Positions 1-5,343 of a DNA stretch of 7,335 nucleotides are shown piece after piece. The notes below the pieces were generated by a model, which saw only the letters and a program-made list of their open reading frames with translations, did not search any database and was not told the origin of the DNA. This DNA comes from Actinomycetota bacterium. GTDB taxonomy: Bacteria > Actinomycetota > Actinomycetes > Propionibacteriales > Nocardioidaceae. Made by a program: the position numbers and the translations under genes. The stretch spans positions 1 to 7,335 of the forward strand of contig WLIH01000124.1 in NCBI GenBank assembly GCA_009702305.1, written 5' to 3'. How positions within the stretch are numbered: position 1 is the first letter of the stretch; each line of letters starts with the position of its first letter.

Positions 1-85
1 CCCGTACTGCAGTGCCCCCGTACTGCAGTGCCCCCGTACTGCAGTGCCCCCGTACTGCAGTGCCCCCGTACTGCAGTGCCCCCGT
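1..85. repeat. 16-bp tandem repeat array with palindromic core, cut by the window edge
   Basis: The unit GTACTGCAGTGCCCCC repeats without a mismatch about 5.3 times. The block GTACTGCAGTG starts at 4, 20, 36, 52 and 68, each copy followed by five C. Inside each unit ACTGCAGT is a perfect 8-bp palindrome. A period of 16 is not a multiple of three, so it is unlikely to be coding. The array starts at base 1, so its full copy number is unknown. It lies downstream of the Replic_Relax-like gene. It could be an iteron-like protein-binding array, a variable-number repeat, or a place where an assembly broke; the sequence does not decide. Confidence 0.95.
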
Positions 86-108
86 CGTTCCAGACTGTCG
101 ATCTCAGT

Positions 109-132
109 TGCCGGGTCGGCTGACCGTTGGCA
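109..132 (-). terminator. Possible terminator hairpin after the Replic_Relax-like gene
   Basis: Seven bases beyond the stop codon of the 140-1543 gene the sequence can fold as TGCC/GGCA (109-112 with 129-132) followed by GGTC/GACC (114-117 with 122-125), with a GGCT loop and a small asymmetric internal loop. There is no T-tract, which is common for actinobacterial stem-loops. The position fits a terminator, but a stem of eight broken base pairs is weak evidence. Confidence 0.3.
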
Positions 133-139
133 GGGGTAG

Positions 140-1543
140 CTAAGCGCCGTCTCCGAAGTCGGGTGGCAGGTCGACTGCCCAGCCGCCCGGGTGCGTCAGG
201 TGGCTCGGGTCCTCGATGGCGTCTAGATGACGCGCCAGCCGGCGCCGCCAGGCCGGGTGCTGCTCGTACCCGGGAATGAAACTGACCAGGTCCGGGATGT
301 TCTGCGGCAGCTGGCTTCTGTCTGACATGGCAACGGCGATCACAGCTTGCTCGACGTCTTGGCGTCGCCAAATGGCCAATCCTCGAGCCAGGCGCTCCCC
401 GGCGCAGCGCGCCACCCACAGGTCCAGATCGCTGGGCACCCGCAGGGTCGGGAAGTACACCAACCGCTCCCCCACCTGCGTTTGGTGGCTTGGAGACGAT
501 GAGACGGCCCCTAGGTGGCGCAATTCTGTGAGGGCGTTGCGCAGCTCCTGTTCGGCGCAGCCGGTCAGGCTGATCAGTTCGGCGACGGTGCGAGGTGCGG
601 CATTGAGGTGCCGCAGCGTCGCAGTGAGCCGGGCACTTGCCATCGCATCGGGTCCTCGTTCGTCGCCGCGTAGCCGCGCGATCTGCCGCCCTTCGGAGGA
701 GGTCCTGCCTAGGTCGTTGAGCACGGTGGCCCAGGTGCGAAGACCCCAGCCAGGTACGGCGAGATCCCATTCCTGAAGGGTGGCGATGCGCATCCAGTCG
801 CCGATGTTGAGTCGCTCGCAGCGGCGCGCGATGTGCCTAGCGAGGTGATCGTCCGCGACCAAGTACAGAACGCTTGCCCATTGGCTGTGCGGGCCGGCGA
901 AGGTGGCTTGCCCGGTGCAGTGGTGCTGGTAGAACTGCAACTTCTCCATCCACCGGCACTCGGCCTTGGGGCTCAGTTCGACCTCGATCGCCAACCTGGT
1001 GCCATCGGCTAGGTGCACCTCGAGGTCTGGTTGGTGGATCGTCCGGGCGGCCGTGGCGCGGGCGGCTCGTTGCCGAGCGGGAAGGTCCTTGATGTCGCGG
1101 GAGGCCGCTCGTGTGGCGCGGCGTCGCAATTCTCGGTCGGAGAAGACCCATGCCCTGCCTGCCATGAACTTGAGTCCGACGTCGGCAACGACGGTGGCGT
1201 GACGTGCGCCGTTGTGTTTGGCCACCGTGCGCGGGTTCTCGTCGGCCACCCGAGCAAGGGCAGCCCTGCTCAGGGTGACAGCGCGTCCGCCATCACCGAC
1301 CTGAGGGATGGAGTGGACTGACACCAACCCAGAGTTCAGCAACGCTGACAGGGTGACGTCGACCTGGAGCAGGGTCGCGACCTGACGAAGTTGGGACTCG
1401 GTCAGCCACATCCACTTGTCGAGCTGATTGAGGACAGCGTCGACCTCGACTTCGCGAGGCGCTGTTTCCTCGCCGGTCTGCGTGCGGCCGTGCTCATCGC
1501 CCTGGCTGTCCTGGTGTGCGTGCGAGATGTCCATGGGTGTCAT
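140..1543 (-). CDS. Replication-relaxation (Replic_Relax) family-like protein
   Basis: This 467-aa protein matches in layout the replication-relaxation family of actinobacterial plasmids and integrative elements. Residues about 35-105 look like a winged helix-turn-helix. Residues 170-205 carry the typical core, with PD at 172-173 and IEVELSPK at 186-193, giving a PD-(D/E)xK-like pattern (D173, E187/E189, K193). A second helix-turn-helix-like part lies near 305-350. The family is thought to act on DNA during replication or transfer of mobile elements, and nuclease activity is not established. The ATG overlaps the stop of the upstream gene (ATGA at 1543-1540), so the two are probably translationally coupled. 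A second Met at residue 4 is an alternative start. The first 33 residues are polar and probably disordered. The stop is TAG. The family call rests on motif recognition, not on a search. Confidence 0.72.
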   Translation of the reverse strand: MTPMDISHAHQDSQGDEHGRTQTGEETAPREVEVDAVLNQLDKWMWLTESQLRQVATLLQVDVTLSALLNSGLVSVHSIPQVGDGGRAVTLSRAALARVADENPRTVAKHNGARHATVVADVGLKFMAGRAWVFSDRELRRRATRAASRDIKDLPARQRAARATAARTIHQPDLEVHLADGTRLAIEVELSPKAECRWMEKLQFYQHHCTGQATFAGPHSQWASVLYLVADDHLARHIARRCERLNIGDWMRIATLQEWDLAVPGWGLRTWATVLNDLGRTSSEGRQIARLRGDERGPDAMASARLTATLRHLNAAPRTVAELISLTGCAEQELRNALTELRHLGAVSSSPSHQTQVGERLVYFPTLRVPSDLDLWVARCAGERLARGLAIWRRQDVEQAVIAVAMSDRSQLPQNIPDLVSFIPGYEQHPAWRRRLARHLDAIEDPSHLTHPGGWAVDLPPDFGDGA

Positions 1544-2469
1544 GCGGACTCACCGTCCCGCGTTGGCTGCGGAGCGGGGTGCCACTGGTCAGGGGTGTCC
1601 ATCGGGGCGTGATGCGTTGGCGGCGTGTGGTGACGAGCAGGGTCCTGAGGTGCGGGCGGTGTGGGGGCGGTGGACCCGGTCAGCGGCGACACGGGCTGGG
1701 CAGGCTGGGCCACTCGCGGGACCGGCAGGCCCGTCATCGACGGCGTCACCGCTGGAGCCTGCGAACTCCGCGGAGCGTGCGGCACGGCCGTCGACGACGC
1801 GTCCACGTGGTCGGCACGAGCGCTGGTAGTCGGCTCCGCAGCGACCATCTGAGGCTGCGCCGCACTCACGTCCTTCGCCCCGGGGCCGGGCGTGGCAACC
1901 CCTGATGAGACAGTGCCGGCTGATCCGGTAGTGGTCATCCACGGCGAAGCAGCGCTGGGTTCGCTTGCGGAGGATGCTGCCGGCAATGGTGCGGGTCGTG
2001 CGATCACAGGAACCACCGGTACCGGGGTCGAGACCGGGGTCGCGAGCCCGGGTCCCGCCGCGGCTTCCATGTCGTGTCGCGCGGCCGCGGCCGCGGCCGC
2101 GGCCGGGGGCTGGACTGGGGATGGTGGCGCACCGAGCCCGCCCGCCATCGCACCCGGACCCGCTCCGTTCTCTTCAGCGAAGATCAGCAGCGCCTGGGCG
2201 ATGTCGTAGAGCAGGTCGGCGCTGGCGGGTGCCGCGGCGGTGCCCTCGACGACGTCCGCGATTGCCGCCAGCAGGCTCACCCACCATCGGCCGAGTTCGG
2301 TGGCGGGACGGTCCATCACCTTGACCCCGCGTCCGAGGTCGTGCAGCTGCTCGGGAGTCAGCGGCGTACGCCAACTGCGCGCGGTCCGGGGTCCGGGGGA
2401 TGGGGAGCGGAGTCGGTTCATCGCTCCGATCACTCGGCCCCATCCAGCGGAGTCGAGGTGCTTGTCCAT
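1540..2469 (-). CDS. Hypothetical protein with Pro/Ala/Ser-rich disordered tail
   Basis: I do not recognise this 309-aa protein. Residues about 36-105 look folded and helical (LTPEQLHDLGRGVK at 37-50, then GRWWVSLLAAIADVVEG at 60-76 and a second amphipathic helix at 83-100). From about residue 104 to the end it is almost entirely Ala, Pro, Ser, Thr and Gly, including eight alanines at 123-130, and is probably disordered. There is no signal peptide, and the hydrophobic stretches are too short for a confident membrane segment. The start at 2469 is chosen because AGAAGGA lies 8 nt upstream. The frame stays open to an ATG at 2778, but those 103 extra residues have no comparable ribosome-binding support. 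The stop overlaps the start of the Replic_Relax-like gene, so the product probably works with it, perhaps as a mobile-element accessory factor (inference). Confidence 0.75.
   Translation of the reverse strand: MDKHLDSAGWGRVIGAMNRLRSPSPGPRTARSWRTPLTPEQLHDLGRGVKVMDRPATELGRWWVSLLAAIADVVEGTAAAPASADLLYDIAQALLIFAEENGAGPGAMAGGLGAPPSPVQPPAAAAAAAARHDMEAAAGPGLATPVSTPVPVVPVIARPAPLPAASSASEPSAASPWMTTTGSAGTVSSGVATPGPGAKDVSAAQPQMVAAEPTTSARADHVDASSTAVPHAPRSSQAPAVTPSMTGLPVPRVAQPAQPVSPLTGSTAPTPPAPQDPARHHTPPTHHAPMDTPDQWHPAPQPTRDGESA
2081..2104. repeat. GCGGCC x4 microsatellite coding polyalanine
   Basis: Four perfect copies of GCGGCC sit inside the 1540-2469 gene and encode the run of eight alanines at residues 123-130. 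The repeat is self-complementary, so it is also a long palindrome. Because the unit is two codons, changes in copy number would alter linker length without breaking the frame. Confidence 0.95.
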
Positions 2470-2477
2470 GTCGGTGG

Positions 2478-2484
2478 TCCTTCT
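2478..2484 (-). promoter_or_regulatory. Ribosome binding site fixing the start at 2469
   Basis: On the minus strand AGAAGGA lies 8 nt before the ATG at 2469. It is the best Shine-Dalgarno match seen in the window and is the reason for choosing this start over the upstream in-frame ATG at 2778. Confidence 0.75.
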
Positions 2485-2798
2485 ATGTTGGGTTCCGCCG
2501 GCAAACACCGGCTTGAGAAGGGCTCTAACGGCGCCGTCTGCGACCGCGACCGTGACTCGCTCTCGTCCGCTCGTGCAGACCAAATGGGCGCCGCGGAAGG
2601 GGGTCGTGACCGTCGGGGCCTGCTTGATGACAGCCGCCCGAGAGGTGGAAGCGGCACCGGGGCACCTGGCCGTGTCCGGGCCGCCGGAATTCCCACGCAC
2701 CGCCCTACCGGACGGTGGCCAGGCACGACTGGCCCGCCTCGGACCGCGCGCGGTCACCTTGCTGACCCGGTGGCGCATTGGGCCCTGCGAGTTGGCAC

Positions 2799-2829
2799 CG
2801 CCTCACCCCGGTGACGGGGCGTGGAGGCG
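2799..2829 (-). terminator. GC-rich hairpin downstream of the 238-aa gene
   Basis: The arms CGCCTC (2799-2804) and GAGGCG (2824-2829) pair perfectly. Inside them CCCCG (2806-2810) pairs with CGGGG (2815-2819) around a GTGA loop, with a few unpaired bases between the two stems. It lies about 70 bp beyond the stop of the 2899-3615 gene, a reasonable place for a factor-dependent or stem-loop-only terminator. No T-tract follows. Confidence 0.4.
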
Positions 2830-2898
2830 ATGCTGTCGAACAGAACACCCTCCCGTCTCGTTCGACCGGCCGGTCAGGCAAGCGGGGCGAGAAGAGTG

Positions 2899-3615
2899 TT
2901 ATCCGAGTTCTTGGAGCGCCACCTGCACGCACAGCCGATCCCGCGTCTCCGGGTCCAGTCCTCGCTGGGGGTCATAGCCGGGCCACTGGGTGTGGCCGTC
3001 ATAGACACCGAAAACACGCCACCCCAGCAGCCGGTCGAAGACTGGCAGTGCCGAGGGACTCGTTAGGTAGGAGCCGATGTGGGTGCTCACCGCCGACATC
3101 AGTGCTTGCTCACTCGCGGCAAGCGCCCACGGGCGAGCGCAGCAGCGGTCCAGGCCCGCCGACTCGTACGTCAAGACTTCCGGTACGCCGGTGGTGGCCC
3201 ACTCACAGTCGCGATGAGCAAAAACCCGACCCAAGGGACCCACGACCACGTGATTGCGGGCGTCCTCGTGCGGGGGAGGAAACGGATCATCGAGAGACCA
3301 GCACTCACCGGCGTCGTGGCTCCAGCAACCGCCTAGCCGTACGCCGTTCTCGGTGACCAACTGGTAGCGGTCGTAACCGCTGGCTGTCTCGGGTTGCCAC
3401 CATGAAACCCAGACCTCACCGTTCTTCTGGAACCGCAGGCGCGAGAAGTAGGAGTCGCACTGGCGGGCTCGCTCCTGTGCGTCCACGGCATCGGCCAAGG
3501 AGAGCTCTGCGTCGCCCTCAGCACCGAGCTCGAGATCGGTGGGACTCTCCGTCACGAAACCCCTGTAGCTGTCCGGCGCAGAGGAGTGCTTGGCCTGGGT
3601 CAGTCGCACGATCAT
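2899..3615 (-). CDS. Uncharacterised Cys/His-rich protein, paralogue of the 3893-4687 product
   Basis: I cannot assign this 238-aa protein to a known family. It is a clear paralogue of the neighbouring 264-aa protein. Shared blocks in the same order are SLxDAV (39-44), NGxVxV (65-70), GVRLGGC (91-97), EC (104-105), AHRDCEW (133-139), CC-x-RP-x-A (158-164), FDRLLGWRVFG (193-203), WPG (211-213) and LDPE (220-223). The pattern C97-x2-H100-x4-C105, then H134-x2-C137 and C158-C159, looks like a metal site or a structural Cys/His cluster (inference). There is no signal peptide or membrane segment, so it is probably cytoplasmic. The ATG at 3615 is preceded by an in-frame stop about 20 nt upstream but has no good Shine-Dalgarno, so the start is less certain or the message may be leaderless. 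A 277-bp gap separates it from the upstream paralogue, so it may have its own promoter. Confidence 0.82.
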   Translation of the reverse strand: MIVRLTQAKHSSAPDSYRGFVTESPTDLELGAEGDAELSLADAVDAQERARQCDSYFSRLRFQKNGEVWVSWWQPETASGYDRYQLVTENGVRLGGCWSHDAGECWSLDDPFPPPHEDARNHVVVGPLGRVFAHRDCEWATTGVPEVLTYESAGLDRCCARPWALAASEQALMSAVSTHIGSYLTSPSALPVFDRLLGWRVFGVYDGHTQWPGYDPQRGLDPETRDRLCVQVALQELG

Positions 3616-3892
3616 GGTGATGTCATCGGCAGATCAAGCACTCACGGGTCCCACGCTGGACACGATCATGGACCGTGGCTTCGCACGTGTCGCCGGGCAA
3701 CCGCTGAACCGGCGGCCCCGGCAGGGCGACTGATGATCGCTCGGCGATTCGAGCGTGCGCCGGGCCGCGCGCTGTTCTGGCGAGATCGTCCGGTGCTCCG
3801 AGTAGCCCGGGGGCGGCTGAGTCGCGGACTGTCCATGGCCAAGCGACCACAGGTCCCGGATCGACTAGACGTCGCATGCCGTCTTGACCAGC
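3616..3892. other. Gap between the two paralogous genes
   Basis: No gene is supported here. Two short inverted repeats are visible: CGCCGG (3691-3696) with CCGGCG (3709-3714) around a 12-nt loop, and ATCGC (3736-3740) with GCGAT (3744-3748) around a 3-nt loop. On the minus strand CATGAT near 3667 is a loose -10-like sequence, but no matching -35 was found. The gap is long compared with the spacing of the other genes in the cluster, so a separate promoter for the 238-aa gene is possible. Confidence 0.4.
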
Positions 3893-4687
3893 TCAAGCCA
3901 TCGACTGCAGCGCCGACTGTGTTGCCCACATCCGGCGTACTTCGGGGTCCAACGGTTCTCCGGGGATCCATCCTGGCCAGTCGCACCAGTCGGTCCACAG
4001 GCCGTGGACTCGCCACCCCAGCAGGGTGTCGTAGGTGGACAGCGAGCCGCCACGGCGGGGAATCCATTCTTCGAGGGTCTCCACCGCCAGGATCGCTTGG
4101 CCGATCTCTGACCATGCCCATGCACCTGGACGTTGGCAGCACCGCGGACCAGGCAGTGGCGTCCCATAGCCACGAGCAGCGTCCACGAAGTCCTGATAGT
4201 GAAATGACGACGGGCGGCCCCAGTCGCACTCTGCGTGCGCGAGGGAGGTCTCCAGCGCCTCGATCCTCGTATGTACGGGCCGGGGCGGCCACCTGTCCCT
4301 GAAGCGAGGGTCGTACTCAGTAGGGAAGACGTCAGCCGCGATGCACTCCGTGGGTCGGTGCACCGAACATCCACCGATCCGCACACCCCGCTCATCATCA
4401 TGAGGCACGAACCTCACTCGTCGCAGGTCCGGGTGACCTTCGGGGTCCTGCCACCTGACCACCACGGCGCCATTCGCCCACTCGTCGCTGCGGGGCACTC
4501 CCAGACCCGGGGTCTGCAATGACGTGTGCTCACGGACCGCGTCAAGCAGGGATCTTCCGGTTACGTCCAGGGTGACGTCGTACTCGGTCCGTTCCCACCG
4601 GGTGAGCCCACCCACCTCGGGGCTCCTCGTCGCGTCCGTCACCCACATCGTCTGGATCACCGTGCCGGCCACGCGCACCTCCCGCAT
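3893..4687 (-). CDS. Uncharacterised Cys/His-rich protein, paralogue of the 2899-3615 product
   Basis: This 264-aa protein of unknown function shares its whole layout with the 238-aa neighbour: SLLDAV (46-51), NGAVVVRW (72-79), GVRIGGC (101-107), EC (114-115), AHAECDW (150-156), CCQRPGA (183-189), YDTLLGWRVHG (219-229), WPG (237-239) and LDPE (246-249). The candidate ligands C107-x2-H110-x4-C115, H151-x2-C154 and C183-C184 keep their order and local spacing in both proteins, which argues for a functional metal or structural site (inference). It is Trp-rich near the end (W232, W234, W237, W240). The start at 4687 is backed by AAGGGG 5 nt upstream. It follows the 127-aa gene by 46 bp, so it is probably in the same transcript, with a hairpin between the two. 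No signal peptide or membrane helix is seen. Confidence 0.85.
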   Translation of the reverse strand: MREVRVAGTVIQTMWVTDATRSPEVGGLTRWERTEYDVTLDVTGRSLLDAVREHTSLQTPGLGVPRSDEWANGAVVVRWQDPEGHPDLRRVRFVPHDDERGVRIGGCSVHRPTECIAADVFPTEYDPRFRDRWPPRPVHTRIEALETSLAHAECDWGRPSSFHYQDFVDAARGYGTPLPGPRCCQRPGAWAWSEIGQAILAVETLEEWIPRRGGSLSTYDTLLGWRVHGLWTDWCDWPGWIPGEPLDPEVRRMWATQSALQSMA

Positions 4688-4692
4688 CGGTG

Positions 4693-4698
4693 CCCCTT
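4693..4698 (-). promoter_or_regulatory. Ribosome binding site of the 264-aa gene
   Basis: On the minus strand AAGGGG lies 5 nt before the ATG at 4687. It supports that start and shows the gene can be translated independently of the upstream cistron. Confidence 0.65.
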
Positions 4699-4711
4699 AC
4701 AAGACCCTGGC

Positions 4712-4728
4712 GTCGTGGCCACCACGAC
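4712..4728 (-). other. Perfect 7-bp hairpin between cistrons
   Basis: GTCGTGG (4712-4718) and CCACGAC (4722-4728) pair perfectly around a 3-nt loop. The hairpin starts 5 nt after the stop of the 127-aa gene and ends 13 nt before the AAGGGG of the 264-aa gene. No T-tract follows. It could be a partial terminator or an RNA-stability hairpin that sets the ratio of upstream to downstream products; the sequence shows only the structure. Confidence 0.5.
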
Positions 4729-4733
4729 TGGCT

Positions 4734-5117
4734 TCACGACAGGTCACCATCGCCATCGAGACGATCGGGAGCAAGCCGATCGCTACCCGGGTCAGGATCA
4801 GGTAGTCGTTGGCCGTCGGGCCCGAAGCAGATCAGGTTTCCATCAGCGTCGGCTTCGGCCCACCCCCGCCCCTCGCGCACGAACTCCTCAGCGAAGTTCA
4901 GACCGGCGATCGCTTCCGCGTCGGCCACCCGCAGCCTCAGCTGCTCGACCACCTCGGCGGCGGACATACGACCCTTCAGCAGGTCACGCGCGTCAGCGAA
5001 GAACCGCGCATCCGGCTCCAGCTCGATCCCGCGAGCCCGGGCGACCGCCTCGGCAACCAGAGGATGCAGCGGTTCGCTCTCCCAGTGCCGCGACGTGTGC
5101 GGCTCGACGTCACTCAC
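4734..5117 (-). CDS. Small protein with VbhA antitoxin-like segment
   Basis: In this 127-aa protein residues 21-63 align without gaps to residues 227-269 of the 466-aa protein in the same cluster, sharing VAxAVA, R, EP, FFxDAxD, G, S and E at matching positions. The segment resembles the VbhA antitoxin domain that holds Fic AMP-transferases inactive, but the inhibitory [S/T]xxxE[G/N] motif is not present here (ARARGIEL at 26-33). The tail (87-127) is acidic, rich in Asp and Gly, and probably disordered. The only plausible start is GTG at 5117, within a GTGA overlap with the stop of a tiny 8-codon frame; Shine-Dalgarno support is weak (GGGAACGGG just upstream). It could be an antitoxin, an adaptor, or an unrelated helical protein. 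The gene is well supported; the family call is tentative. Confidence 0.72.
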   Translation of the reverse strand: MSDVEPHTSRHWESEPLHPLVAEAVARARGIELEPDARFFADARDLLKGRMSAAEVVEQLRLRVADAEAIAGLNFAEEFVREGRGWAEADADGNLICFGPDGQRLPDPDPGSDRLAPDRLDGDGDLS

Positions 5118-5140
5118 GACCCGTTCCCGTCGAGCCTCAT
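5114..5140 (-). other. Eight-codon overlap frame bridging two cistrons
   Basis: Between the 68-aa and 127-aa genes an ATG at 5140 overlaps the stop of the first (ATGA) and opens a frame encoding MRLDGNGS. Its TGA overlaps the GTG start of the second (GTGA at 5117-5114). This gives two stop/start junctions in a row and could carry ribosomes between cistrons by reinitiation. The peptide may have no role of its own, and the arrangement could be chance. Confidence 0.25.
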
Positions 5141-5343
5141 GGGACCACCGCGTGCTGGATCCAGCAGAGCCAGTGCAGCTCCCGGAAGACGATCAGCATC
5201 TCCGTGCCAGATGCCCCGCAGCCGTCCATCTCGCACGGATGCGTCTCCCCCGGGACGACGGCGGCCAGAGCCCCAGCCAGCCGTTCCTGCCGCCCGGCGA
5301 ACAGCCGTCGGCGATGCACGTACGCCTGTAGCCACTCGCTCAC
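5137..5343 (-). CDS. Small probable zinc-binding protein
   Basis: This 68-aa protein has a basic helical N-terminal half (residues 4-30) and a C-terminal half carrying C37-x4-C42-x17-C60-x3-H64, a pattern expected of a small zinc ribbon. H35 and H57 are additional possible ligands. The block FRELHWLCW (53-61) is distinctive. I do not recognise a named family. The GTG start at 5343 overlaps the stop of the 466-aa gene (GTGA), with GGGG a few bases upstream, so it is probably translationally coupled. It was preferred over the overlapping 5114-5335 frame, whose product is a Gly/Arg/Ala-rich string with no motif. Zinc binding is an inference from the residue pattern. Confidence 0.65.
   Translation of the reverse strand: MSEWLQAYVHRRRLFAGRQERLAGALAAVVPGETHPCEMDGCGASGTEMLIVFRELHWLCWIQHAVVP

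Larger units (their letters stand above)
2470..2898. other. 429-bp gene-free gap between the two transcription units
   Basis: No convincing gene is seen on either strand. The minus frame of the downstream gene stays open through 2778, but the translation is Arg/Ala-rich for its first half and has no good start. The gap holds a GC-rich hairpin (2799-2829, listed separately), a 12-bp perfect palindrome GACCGGCCGGTC at 2864-2875, and a small inverted repeat GCCGG/CCGGC with a 6-nt loop at 2497-2512. That last repeat lies just upstream of the ribosome binding site at 2478-2484 and could be an operator or a leader hairpin. The promoter for the 2469-140 pair most likely lies here, but I cannot point to convincing -35 and -10 boxes. 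Confidence 0.5.

Noticed and set aside
1..85. CRISPR array
   Set aside because: The unit is 16 bp and strictly head-to-tail, with no unique spacers.
2705..2932. 75-codon minus frame at the end of the 238-aa gene
   Set aside because: It starts out of frame inside the 238-aa gene, has no ribosome binding site and its translation is Arg/Pro-rich, so the region is treated as intergenic.
2074..2977. Overlapping plus-strand frames of about 245 codons each
   Set aside because: They are antisense to the Pro/Ala-rich gene and the gap beside it, start with Arg/Gly repeats caused by GCGGCC, and show no domain or ribosome binding site.
3586..4302. Plus-strand open frame of 238 codons across the gap between the paralogues
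   Set aside because: It is antisense to both paralogous genes and its Arg-rich translation has no recognisable motif.
5114..5335. 73-codon minus frame overlapping the 68-aa gene
   Set aside because: Its product is Gly/Arg/Ala-rich without motifs, whereas the alternative frame has a Cys/His pattern and a GTGA junction with the upstream gene. Only its last eight codons are noted, as a possible coupling frame.
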